From an uncultured Lachnospiraceae bacterium (GTDB lineage: Bacteria > Bacillota > Clostridia > Lachnospirales > Lachnospiraceae), in contig CANRZW010000016.1 in NCBI GenBank assembly GCA_947644545.1, positions 1 through 64,000 of the forward strand: 64,000 nucleotides of DNA, written 5' to 3'. The notes under the pieces are model-generated. The model was not told the origin of the DNA. It did no database searches and saw only the letters and a program-made list of their open reading frames with translations. Of the stretch, positions 52,702-61,035 are shown piece by piece (position 1 is the first letter of the stretch; every line of letters begins with the position of its first letter). Made by a program: the position numbers and the translations under genes.

Positions 52702-53973
52702 ATGAAACTAAACTACAAACGAACCGTCCTGATCGGTATGGCATTCTTATCCATCTGTGCCTTTTGGCAGATGTATGACAATGTCATACCACTCATTCTC
52801 AAGAACACTTTTCATCTCGGTGAGACGATCACCGGAGCGATCATGGCAGCCGACAATATTCTTGCGCTATTCCTGCTGCCGCTGTTTGGTTCCCTCTCCG
52901 ACAAGATTGACACGCCGATCGGCAAGCGGATGCCTTTTATCCTGGCCGGAACCGGGTGCGCCTTTGTCTTCCTGCTGCTATTGCCTGTTGCGGACAATCG
53001 TGGCAGCCTGCTCCTTTTTATCGGGGCGCTGTTTCTGGTGCTGCTCTCCATGGGCCTCTACCGTTCTCCCGCCGTCGCGCTGATGCCTGATCTGACGCCC
53101 AAGCCTCTGCGCAGCAAGGGAAATGCCATCATCAATCTCATGGGAGCTGTCGGCGGCGTCTATGCACTGATCATGATCCGTCTGCTTGTGGGCAGCGGCA
53201 CGACTCCTGACTATTTCCCGCTGTTTCTCTCCATCGGCCTTCTGATGATCCTCTGTGTTGCCGTACTCTTTTGCACCATTCCGGAGAAAAAGCTGCGGGC
53301 ACAGATAACGGAAGAAACCGGGATACCCGAAGCCAACGCTCCCGCATCTACGTCACAGCTGCCGCGTGAGGTGAAGCGCAGCCTGGTCTTTATCCTGTTG
53401 TCAGTAGCGCTCTGGTATATTGCCTATAATGCCGTCACCACCGCATTTTCACGCTATGCCACTCACGTATGGGGCTTAGAGAACGGCGGATACGCAAACT
53501 GCCTGATGGTGGCCACGGTTGCTGCCATCATCAGTTATATTCCCATCGGCATCCTGTCCGGCAGGATCGGCAGAAAGCGTACGATCCTGATCGGCGTTGC
53601 CCTCCTGACCCTTTGTTACCTTTGCGCATCCTTCTATACTTCCTACCACGGCACGATGAACCTCTTCTTCGGCATCATCGGCTTTGCCTGGGCAGCGATC
53701 AATGTCAACTCGTTTCCCATGGTCGTGGAGATCAGCGCAAACGGAGACGTGGGGAAATATACCGGTTATTATTATACCTTCTCCATGGCGGCTCAGGTCA
53801 TCACGCCAATCCTGTCCGGTTTCCTGCTGGAGCATGTGTCCTACCGCACACTGTTCCCTTATGCGGTCGTATTCAGCGTACTTGCCTTCTGCACCATGCT
53901 GATGGTCAGACACGGAGATTCCAAACCGGAAAAGAAGGACAGCATCCTGGAAAGCTTTGATGTTGACGATTGA
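52702..53973 (+). CDS. MFS transporter (SLC45/GPH-like sugar symporter)
   Basis: A 423-residue transporter with about twelve hydrophobic segments. The loop 2-3 motif PLFGSLSDKIDTPIGKRMP and the loop 8-9 motif GILSGRIGRKR are those of the sucrose-type (SLC45) and glycoside-pentoside-hexuronide symporters. The substrate is probably a sugar, but this is not proven. The start at 52702 has GGGGG 7 nt upstream; the ATG at 52687 has none. It probably forms a unit with the HPr-like gene. Confidence 0.88.
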   Translation: MKLNYKRTVLIGMAFLSICAFWQMYDNVIPLILKNTFHLGETITGAIMAADNILALFLLPLFGSLSDKIDTPIGKRMPFILAGTGCAFVFLLLLPVADNRGSLLLFIGALFLVLLSMGLYRSPAVALMPDLTPKPLRSKGNAIINLMGAVGGVYALIMIRLLVGSGTTPDYFPLFLSIGLLMILCVAVLFCTIPEKKLRAQITEETGIPEANAPASTSQLPREVKRSLVFILLSVALWYIAYNAVTTAFSRYATHVWGLENGGYANCLMVATVAAIISYIPIGILSGRIGRKRTILIGVALLTLCYLCASFYTSYHGTMNLFFGIIGFAWAAINVNSFPMVVEISANGDVGKYTGYYYTFSMAAQVITPILSGFLLEHVSYRTLFPYAVVFSVLAFCTMLMVRHGDSKPEKKDSILESFDVDD

Positions 53974-54015
53974 TCCGTTTCCTGCAATTTCCATACGATT
54001 TCCACACAATAATTT

Positions 54016-54048
54016 ACGCGGAGCTATGCAAAGCAGGCAGCTCCGCGT
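54016..54048. terminator. bidirectional terminator between the MFS gene and nrdG2
   Basis: ACGCGGAGCT pairs perfectly with AGCTCCGCGT (10 bp, 13-nt loop) between two convergent genes; the minus strand continues with AAATTATT. Confidence 0.7.
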
Positions 54049-54051
54049 CTG

Positions 54052-54579
54052 TTATGATCGCTCATGCCAGAGCAGCGTTTTCCCTTCTCTGAGTGATTCC
54101 TGCACAAGGATAATCCTCTGATTTCCGGAACCCCGAAACTGCAGACTGATATCCTTCTGTGCCAGTATAAATTCTCCATCCACCAGCACATCAATACAGG
54201 ACAGAAACTCCCTCATCCCTTCCCATCGACTGCAGAAGCTCTCCAGAATATCTTCCTCAAACAGATAGCCTGTATAGCACCATATATCTTTCTGCGGATA
54301 TCTGCTCTTAACCTCCCGCACAAACGGCAACAGTGCCTGCCAGTTTCCATCCTCAAGCGGTTCTCCGCCAAGCAGGGTAAGGCCTGCGATGTATTCCGGC
54401 GCAAGATCAGATAGCAGCTGCTGCTGAACGTCGTCATCAAAAGGAACCCCGTAAGCAAAATCCCAGGCCATCGCATTAAAGCATCCCTCACAGTGATGCG
54501 TACACCCGCTCACGAAAAGAGTCACCCGCACACCGGGGCCATTCGCAATATCATATTTTTTAATCTCCGAATAATGCAT
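54052..54579 (-). CDS. nrdG: anaerobic ribonucleotide reductase activating protein (second copy)
   Basis: A 175-residue NrdG with the radical-SAM motif C26-x3-C30-x2-C33 (GCTHHCEGCFN) and GGEPLEDGN. The start at 54579 has GGAG 7 nt upstream; an open frame continues to 54708 but overlaps nrdD. It activates the NrdD encoded upstream. It is clearly different in sequence from the copy at 30568-31071. Confidence 0.94.
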   Translation of the reverse strand: MHYSEIKKYDIANGPGVRVTLFVSGCTHHCEGCFNAMAWDFAYGVPFDDDVQQQLLSDLAPEYIAGLTLLGGEPLEDGNWQALLPFVREVKSRYPQKDIWCYTGYLFEEDILESFCSRWEGMREFLSCIDVLVDGEFILAQKDISLQFRGSGNQRIILVQESLREGKTLLWHERS

Positions 54580-54616
54580 GAACCTTCTCCCGCCCAACCG
54601 GGTTTCATTGTATTGA

Positions 54617-56779
54617 TCAAAGATGCAGAACCCGCTCTTTGATTTCCTGGGTACGGCCCTGGTTCCAAAACTGGGTTCCGATATAACCACAGGTCCGTCT
54701 CGCCACATTCATCTTATCCTGATCGGTGTTGCCGCAATTAGGGCATTTCCAGATCAATTTCCCATCCGTATCCGCAACGATCTCTATCTCTCCATGGTAA
54801 TCACATGCCTGGCAGTAGTCACTCTTCGTATTCAGTTCCGCATACATGATATTGTCATAGATATATTGCATCACGGAAAGCACCGCATCCAGATTATTCT
54901 CCATATTAGGCACTTCCACATAGCTGATCGCGCCGCCGGGAGAAAGCTCCTGGAACTGGGATTCGAATTTCAACTTCTCAAAGGCATTGATGTCTTCCGT
55001 AACATGCACATGGTAGCTGTTCGTTATATAATTCCTGTCTGTCACTCCCTCAATCAGGCCGAACCGATTCTGCAGGCACTTTGCGAACTTGTATGTGGTA
55101 GACTCAAGCGGTGTCCCGTACAAACTGAAATCAATGTTCGTCTCCTCCCGCCATTCCTTACAGGCCTGATTCAGATACTGCATGACTTTCAGGGCAAAAG
55201 GGGTTGCCTGCGGATCGGTATGGCTTTTTCCCGTCATGTATCTGGTACACTCGCACAGCCCGGCATAACCGAGTGAAATGGTCGAATACCCGTTATAGAG
55301 AAGCTTATCGATCTTCTCTCCCTTCTTAAGCCTTGCCAGCGCGCCGTTCTGCCAGAGGATCGGCGCCACATCCGACGGCGTTCCCTTTAATCTGTTATGC
55401 CGGCACATAAGCGCCCGCCTGCAAAGTTCCAGACGCTCATCGAGGATCCTCCAGAACTTCTGCATATCCCGTCCGGAAGAACAGGCGGCATCCACCAGGT
55501 TAAGCGTTACCACCCCCTGGTTGAATCTGCCGTAGAATTTCGGCTGATCCTCCTCATCATGATACACCGTAAGAAACGACCGGCACCCCATACAGGTATA
55601 GCAGTTGCCATCTTTCAATTTCTTCATGATCTTCTCGGATATATAGTCCGGTACCATGCGCTTTGCGGTACAGCGCGCCGCCAGCTTCGTCAGGTACCAG
55701 TACTTGCTGCCCTCACGAATATTGTCCTCTTCCAGTACATAGATCAGCTTCGGAAAGGCCGGTGTGATATAGACGCCTTTCTCATTCTTAACCCCCTGAA
55801 TGCGCTGATTGAGCATCTCTTCAATAATCATTGCCAGGTCATCCCGCAGCTGTCCCTCAGGCACTTCATCGATATACATAAATACCGTGATGAATGGAGC
55901 CTGTCCGTTGGTCGTCATCAGGGTAATCACCTGATACTGAATGATCTGCACGCCGCGCTTGATCTCGTCTTTGACCCTGCTCTCCGCGATCTGCCCGATC
56001 TGCTTCTCCGACACCTCAATTCCGGCCTCTTCCATTTCCCGCCTGACTTCTCTGCGGAACTTCTCACGGCTCACCTGCACGAAAGGCGCCAGGTGCGAGA
56101 GCGAAATGCTCTGCCCGCCGTACTGACAGCTGGCGATCTGCGCAATACTCTGTGTCGCCACATTGCACGCCGTGGAAAAGCTCTTAGGCGTATCGATCAT
56201 CGTCTCACTGACCACGGTGCCGTTCTGCAGCATGTCTTCCAGATTGACCAGACAGCAGTTATGCATATGCTGTGCAAAATAATCTGCATCGTGAAAGTGG
56301 ATGATTCCTTTCTCATGCGCCTCCACGATATCCGGCGGCAGCAGAAAACGCCTCGTGATATCCTTGCTTACCTCCCCGGCCATATAGTCACGCTGTACGC
56401 TGTTGACCGTCGGGTTCTTATTGGAATTCTCCTGCTTGACTTCCTCATTGTTACACTCTAACAGGCTCAAGATCTGTTCGTCCGTCGAATTCGACTTTCT
56501 GACCAAAGCCCTCTTATATCGGTACGTAATATAGTTTCTTGCCATCGTGTATGCACGGTACTTCATCAGCTGGTTCTCGACCATATCCTGAATCTCTTCC
56601 ACACTCGGAGATCTTCTCATTTCCTCACAGTTTGTTGCCACCACATCAGCAATCTCATCAATCTCCTCATCCGAAAGCTTCTCTTCCGTCTTCACGCTGT
56701 TATTTGCCTTACAGATCGCCGCAATGATCTTCTCCAGATCAAATGCTACCTCTGCTCCGCTTCTCTTAATGATCTTCAT
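54617..56779 (-). CDS. nrdD: class III anaerobic ribonucleoside-triphosphate reductase (second copy)
   Basis: A 720-residue NrdD with an ATP-cone (MKIIKRSGAEVAFDLEKI), the barrel motif TTNGQAPFITVFMY, a zinc site (CQACDYHG and CPNCGN) and the classical radical site RRTCGYIG with G698. It differs from the copy at 31071-33260 in the radical loop and barrel motif, and looks like the common formate-type NrdD, though that is an inference. The ribosome site is weak (GGGAT about 10 nt upstream). The promoter carries paired NrdR-like boxes. Confidence 0.95.
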   Translation of the reverse strand: MKIIKRSGAEVAFDLEKIIAAICKANNSVKTEEKLSDEEIDEIADVVATNCEEMRRSPSVEEIQDMVENQLMKYRAYTMARNYITYRYKRALVRKSNSTDEQILSLLECNNEEVKQENSNKNPTVNSVQRDYMAGEVSKDITRRFLLPPDIVEAHEKGIIHFHDADYFAQHMHNCCLVNLEDMLQNGTVVSETMIDTPKSFSTACNVATQSIAQIASCQYGGQSISLSHLAPFVQVSREKFRREVRREMEEAGIEVSEKQIGQIAESRVKDEIKRGVQIIQYQVITLMTTNGQAPFITVFMYIDEVPEGQLRDDLAMIIEEMLNQRIQGVKNEKGVYITPAFPKLIYVLEEDNIREGSKYWYLTKLAARCTAKRMVPDYISEKIMKKLKDGNCYTCMGCRSFLTVYHDEEDQPKFYGRFNQGVVTLNLVDAACSSGRDMQKFWRILDERLELCRRALMCRHNRLKGTPSDVAPILWQNGALARLKKGEKIDKLLYNGYSTISLGYAGLCECTRYMTGKSHTDPQATPFALKVMQYLNQACKEWREETNIDFSLYGTPLESTTYKFAKCLQNRFGLIEGVTDRNYITNSYHVHVTEDINAFEKLKFESQFQELSPGGAISYVEVPNMENNLDAVLSVMQYIYDNIMYAELNTKSDYCQACDYHGEIEIVADTDGKLIWKCPNCGNTDQDKMNVARRTCGYIGTQFWNQGRTQEIKERVLHL

Positions 56780-56857
56780 GCTTAACTATCCCACCCATCT
56801 CTTCCTCTTACAGCCTATCACTTCCATAGTTGGCGATATTGGAAAAATTCATCGCAC

Positions 56858-56904
56858 ATACTATATATTGTATCATTGTTTTCCTCTCTGTCAAGGTATT
56901 GTAT
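56858..56904 (-). promoter_or_regulatory. nrdD2 promoter with paired NrdR-like boxes
   Basis: On the minus strand TTGACA (56889-56894) and TACAAT (56867-56872) are 16 bp apart. ATACTATATATTGTAT (56858-56873) matches the NrdR box at 14 of 16 positions and covers the -10. A weaker box (56889-56904) begins exactly 31 bp away and covers the -35. Confidence 0.8.
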
Positions 56905-57250
56905 GTTGTTTTTCAAAACCGATCGCAATTCCGGGGAAATTATCTTGCAGATAAGACAATACGGCTCTGGCGTATACTTCCCGCTCCATCCGCAGTTTGT
57001 GGCACACCCCGTTGTGCACCTCCAGCATCAGGTAGAACTCCTTCAGTAAAAACTCACCGCTCTCGCCGCTCTCTTCCCGCAGATATGCTCTCCTGATCTC
57101 CCCATAGGAAACATATCTGACTTTAATAAAATAGCGATAAAAAAGATGACTGCCGCCCAGCCGCACTTCACCCCGGCGAGACGCCGCCTTGTATTCCTGC
57201 TGCAGACTCTCCTGCTCACCCTGCTGTTCGCCAAGACAAATCAACTTCAT
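56891..57250 (-). CDS. hypothetical protein
   Basis: A 119-residue protein that I do not recognise. It is soluble, with an Arg/Glu-rich sequence (YRYFIKVRYVSYGEIRRAYLREES) and no signal peptide. AAGGAGG lies 5 nt before the ATG, so translation is likely. Its stop codon falls in the -35 box of the nrdD2 promoter, so the two genes are packed together without a terminator. Confidence 0.7.
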   Translation of the reverse strand: MKLICLGEQQGEQESLQQEYKAASRRGEVRLGGSHLFYRYFIKVRYVSYGEIRRAYLREESGESGEFLLKEFYLMLEVHNGVCHKLRMEREVYARAVLSYLQDNFPGIAIGFEKQHTIP

Positions 57251-57297
57251 ACATGCCTCCTTAACATCTCCATATACGCACGTCGTTATTCCCTGTC

Positions 57298-57340
57298 AGA
57301 AAAAAGAAAAGACAGCCCTTACTTTTACATAAGTGCTGTC
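57298..57340 (-). terminator. tRNA-Thr terminator
   Basis: On the minus strand GACAGC pairs with GCTGTC, with an inner CTTA/TAAG, followed by TTTTCTTTTTTC. Confidence 0.85.
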
Positions 57341-57346
57341 TATCCA

Positions 57347-57419
57347 AGCTGGAAAAGGGACTTGAACCCTCGACCTACTGATTACGAATCAGTTGCGCTA
57401 CCGACTGCGCTATTCCAGC
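57347..57419 (-). tRNA. tRNA-Thr (anticodon CGU)
   Basis: A 73-nt cloverleaf without encoded CCA. Acceptor stem GCTGGAA/TTCCAGC, D arm with GCGCAGTCGGTAGCGC, anticodon stem ACTGA/TCAGT with loop TTCGTAA (anticodon CGU, reading ACG) and T arm AGGGTTCAAGTCCCT are all present; the discriminator base is U. It has its own promoter and terminator. Confidence 0.95.
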
Positions 57420-57439
57420 ATACTCCTGCAACAAAAACT

Positions 57440-57468
57440 ATTATACTTGCTAATCGTCTTTTTTGCAA
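57440..57468 (-). promoter_or_regulatory. tRNA-Thr promoter
   Basis: TTGCAA (57463-57468) and TATAAT (57440-57445, minus strand) are 17 bp apart, about 20 bp before the tRNA. Confidence 0.75.
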
Positions 57469-57497
57469 GACAAAATTTATTTATTTTAGCTTTATTT

Positions 57498-58391
57498 TTA
57501 TCTTTCTTTCTGATTGTCCACATCCGATGACAAATGAACATCCAGCTGCGGGTATGGTATGGATATCCCCGCCTCATCCAGCGCATATTTGATCTTCTCC
57601 GTGATCCGCCATTTGCACTCCCAATATTCATCATTATCCGCCCAGCACCGCACGTTCAGGTTGACGCTGCTGTCCGCCAGCTCCTCCACAAACACACGGT
57701 GGTCCTTGGATGTCAGAACCGATTCGTCTTCTTCCAGCACTCTCATGATGACTTCTCTGGCCTGCCTGATGTCGGCATCATAGGAAATGCCGACCAGAAT
57801 ATCCATACGGCGTTCTGTCAGCGTACTCATATTGAGGATACTGGAATTAGACAGCGCGCCATTCGGGATAATGACTACATGGTTATTCGGCGTGGACAAT
57901 TTCGTATAGAAAAGCTGGATCTCCTTCACGGTTCCTTCATGGCCATCATTATCTACCTTGATATAGTCATCCACCCTGAAAGGTTTTAACAGCAGGATCA
58001 ATACACCGCCGGCAAAGTTAGACAGACTCCCCTGTACGGCAAGACCGATCGCCACTCCGGCCGACCCCAGAAGCGCAACCACACTCGTTGCATCCAGGCC
58101 AAAACCGGAGGCGATCATAAACACCAGCAGAATATACAGGACTGCCTTGATAAAGGAATCAAGGAACTGTATGACGCCCATATCCGCATTCCCTCTTTGC
58201 AGGGAACGGCGAACGATCCTGCGCACAAGCCTGATCAGCTGCATTCCAACCAGAAAGACGATGACCGCCATCAGGACTCTGACGCCGAATCGCAGCGCCT
58301 TATCAGGCAGCTGCTGTAAATATGCCTGTAGTAAGCCCATATCAATCTCTTCCTGCGCAATCTGTTCCAATCCTGCCAGTTGTCCGTCCAT
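57498..58391 (-). CDS. small-conductance mechanosensitive channel (MscS family)
   Basis: A 297-residue channel that releases solutes on osmotic down-shock. Three membrane helices are visible; the third carries the pore motif GSAGVAIGLAVQGSLSNFAGG, followed by the MscS beta domain (FRVDDYIKV, IIPNGALSNSSI) and the alpha/beta cytoplasmic domain. A short N-terminal extension of about 20 residues is acidic. GAGG lies 8 nt before the ATG. Confidence 0.95.
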   Translation of the reverse strand: MDGQLAGLEQIAQEEIDMGLLQAYLQQLPDKALRFGVRVLMAVIVFLVGMQLIRLVRRIVRRSLQRGNADMGVIQFLDSFIKAVLYILLVFMIASGFGLDATSVVALLGSAGVAIGLAVQGSLSNFAGGVLILLLKPFRVDDYIKVDNDGHEGTVKEIQLFYTKLSTPNNHVVIIPNGALSNSSILNMSTLTERRMDILVGISYDADIRQAREVIMRVLEEDESVLTSKDHRVFVEELADSSVNLNVRCWADNDEYWECKWRITEKIKYALDEAGISIPYPQLDVHLSSDVDNQKER

Positions 58392-58456
58392 ACATGATTC
58401 CTCTTCCTGCTATCCGCTGTCCGTTGTTATTTGCAGTGAAAACCCGCCTGCCGCCG

Positions 58457-61009
58457 CTATTTCTGTGTCCTGCGCGTCGTCTTCCTGCCTGTTTCCTTTT
58501 TCACCGGCTTCTTTGACGCTGCCGGCTCTTTCTTTGATTCCCTCGCTTCCGCTGCCGCTTCTTTCTCCTGCAGCTCCATCATTTTCTGCAGCCTTGTCTC
58601 TGCTTCCTTCGCTTTCTTTAGCATCTCCTCGGCCTCTCTGGCTCTCGCCTTCGCCTCTTCGGCTGCCTGCTTTGCCAGTCTCTTGGCCTCTGCCGCCTCC
58701 GCAGCTATCGCTTCTGCCTCTTCCCTGGCCAATCTGCGCTCCTCTTCCTCTTTGGCCCGGCGAATTTCCTCGGCGCGTATCCTGTCAATCTCCGCCTTCT
58801 CTTCGACGGTATAAGGGGTATAGGAGAATATGCTGATTGACAGCGGTGCACTGACCATATCAATCGCATATGGTTTGCCGTCCCATTCCGTCTCGATCGT
58901 ATTGCATATATCCTTGTTCATGATGCCGGTTCCGCCATAGATCCTGGCATCCGTGTTCATGATCTCCTTATATTTTCCTTCGTAAGGCACTCCCACGCGG
59001 AAAGACTGCTTCGCATTTGCGAAATTGGCCACAACCACCAGGGCGTCCTCCGGCTTCTCCGCCTTGCGCAGATAGGAAAGCATACAGGCATTGGGGGTGA
59101 TGCAGTTGATCCACTCAAAGCCTTCCCAGGAAGTATCCTTCGCATACAGCGCCGGCTTTGACGTATACAGCTTGTTCATGTCCGCTGCCAGACGGTTCAG
59201 TTTCGCATGTTCCTCATACTGGAGCAGATCCCAGCCTACCTCCCGCTCCTCATGGAACTCCTTGTACTCTCCGATATCCTGTCCCATGAAGATCAGTTTC
59301 TTGCCCGGATGTGTCATCTGATACGCGTAGGTCAGACGCATGTTGGCGAACTGCTCTTCCCGCGTCCCCGGCATCTTCCCGATCATGGTTGCCTTGCCAT
59401 GCACCACTTCGTCATGCGAGAACACCAGCATAAATTTCTCACTGTAGGCATAGATCATGCTGAACGTCAGCTCATTATGACGGCCGGAACGGAAATACGG
59501 ATCCGTCTTGATATAATCCAGATAATCGTTCATAAAGCCCATATTCCATTTCATGTCGAATCCGAGGCCGTCTTCCTCGAGACTGCCCGTGATCCTGGGC
59601 CATGCCGTAGACTCTTCCGCTATCATAAGGACACCGTCATTGCGTTTCTTCATAATGGAATTGAGATGCTTGAGAAACTCAACCGCTTCCAGATTCTCAT
59701 TGCCGCCGTACATATTGGCAACCCATTCGCCGTCATTCTTGCCATAATCCAGATACAGCATGGAAGCCACCGCGTCAATACGGATACCGTCCGCATGATA
59801 CTGCTCCACCCAGTACAGCGCATTGGCAATCAGATAGTTGCGCACTTCCGGTCTGCCATAATTGTAGATCAGGGTTCCCCAATGAGGATGACAGCCCTGT
59901 CTCGGATCCTGGTGCTCATATAGGCATGTCCCATCGAAATTGGACAGACCATAGGTATCCCGCGGGAAATGTGCCGGTACCCAGTCCAAGATCACCCCGA
60001 TCCCTGCCTTATGCATCTCATTCATAAAATACATGAAGTCCTCGGCGCTTCCATAACGGGATGTGGGGGCATAGTATCCGATCACCTGATAGCCCCAGGA
60101 GGCATCCAGAGGGTGTTCCATCACCGGCATCAGTTCGATATGCGTATATCCCATCTTTTTCACATATTCAATGATCCTTGGCGCCAGTTCCCGATAATTA
60201 TAATACTCTCTGCCATCCTTCGGTTTCGCAAAAGATGCCAGATAGATCTCATACACGCTGACCGGCCTGTCTTCCCGCTGCACTTTGGCGCGGTTTTTCA
60301 TCCATTTATCGTCGTCCCATTTGAATCCGTTAAGCTCCCTGACAACGGAAGCGCTGTCCGGTCGAAGCTGCTGTTCAAAGGCGTAGGGATCTGCCTTCAA
60401 AAAAGTGAGTCCACCCCTGGCTTTGATCTCGAATTTGTAGCATTCTCCCTGCTGCACATCCGGTATAAACAATTCAAAGATGCCGGAATCCCAAAGCCGC
60501 CTCATCTGGTGCGCCCGGCCATCCCAGCCATTGAAATCACCCACCACACTGGCACGCACGGCATTCGGCGCCCACACCGCAAACAAAACGCCTTCCACGC
60601 CGTCGATCTTCATCGGGTGCGCTCCCAGTTTCTCATAGATCATATAGTGAATACCGGCATTGAACTTCTCGGTATCCTCTCTGGTGATCTGAGGCGGGTA
60701 TTGATAAGAATCCCTTACCTTATGCAGGGATCCGTCCTCACGCTCCACAATATATTCATATGCCGGAATCTTCTTCCCGGGGATCAGCGCCGCAAAATAT
60801 CCTTCTTCGTCCGCCAGCTCCATCTGATAACTCCTGTCCTCTTCCGTAAACTGCAGGCGCACGCTCTTCGCACCGGGCTGGAAGGTCTGCACCAGTACAG
60901 AGTTCCCCGTCACATGAGCCCCCAGAACCGCATGGGGGTTATCGGATTCCGAATATACGATCCCTTCAATCTCCGGCCAATTCATCAGTTTGTACAATTT
61001 CTTATTCAT
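58457..61009 (-). CDS. glgB: 1,4-alpha-glucan branching enzyme with a long coiled-coil tail
   Basis: GlgB makes the alpha-1,6 branches of glycogen. The 850-residue protein has an extra N-terminal N1 module, a CBM48 module (FAVWAPNAVRASVVGDFNGWDG) and the GH13 barrel with nucleophile D412 (GIRIDAVASM), acid/base E465 (MIAEEST) and FSHDEV. The tail, residues 733-850, is unusual: an Ala/Glu/Lys/Arg heptad-like coiled coil that ends in a very basic segment (KKPVKKETGRKTTRRTQK), not part of normal GlgB (about 630-740 residues). The ATG at 61009 has GGGAGG 5 nt upstream. No other glycogen gene is in the window. Confidence 0.95.
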   Translation of the reverse strand: MNKKLYKLMNWPEIEGIVYSESDNPHAVLGAHVTGNSVLVQTFQPGAKSVRLQFTEEDRSYQMELADEEGYFAALIPGKKIPAYEYIVEREDGSLHKVRDSYQYPPQITREDTEKFNAGIHYMIYEKLGAHPMKIDGVEGVLFAVWAPNAVRASVVGDFNGWDGRAHQMRRLWDSGIFELFIPDVQQGECYKFEIKARGGLTFLKADPYAFEQQLRPDSASVVRELNGFKWDDDKWMKNRAKVQREDRPVSVYEIYLASFAKPKDGREYYNYRELAPRIIEYVKKMGYTHIELMPVMEHPLDASWGYQVIGYYAPTSRYGSAEDFMYFMNEMHKAGIGVILDWVPAHFPRDTYGLSNFDGTCLYEHQDPRQGCHPHWGTLIYNYGRPEVRNYLIANALYWVEQYHADGIRIDAVASMLYLDYGKNDGEWVANMYGGNENLEAVEFLKHLNSIMKKRNDGVLMIAEESTAWPRITGSLEEDGLGFDMKWNMGFMNDYLDYIKTDPYFRSGRHNELTFSMIYAYSEKFMLVFSHDEVVHGKATMIGKMPGTREEQFANMRLTYAYQMTHPGKKLIFMGQDIGEYKEFHEEREVGWDLLQYEEHAKLNRLAADMNKLYTSKPALYAKDTSWEGFEWINCITPNACMLSYLRKAEKPEDALVVVANFANAKQSFRVGVPYEGKYKEIMNTDARIYGGTGIMNKDICNTIETEWDGKPYAIDMVSAPLSISIFSYTPYTVEEKAEIDRIRAEEIRRAKEEEERRLAREEAEAIAAEAAEAKRLAKQAAEEAKARAREAEEMLKKAKEAETRLQKMMELQEKEAAAEARESKKEPAASKKPVKKETGRKTTRRTQK

Positions 61010-61035
61010 AGTAACCTCCCTGTCTTGTCTCAATT

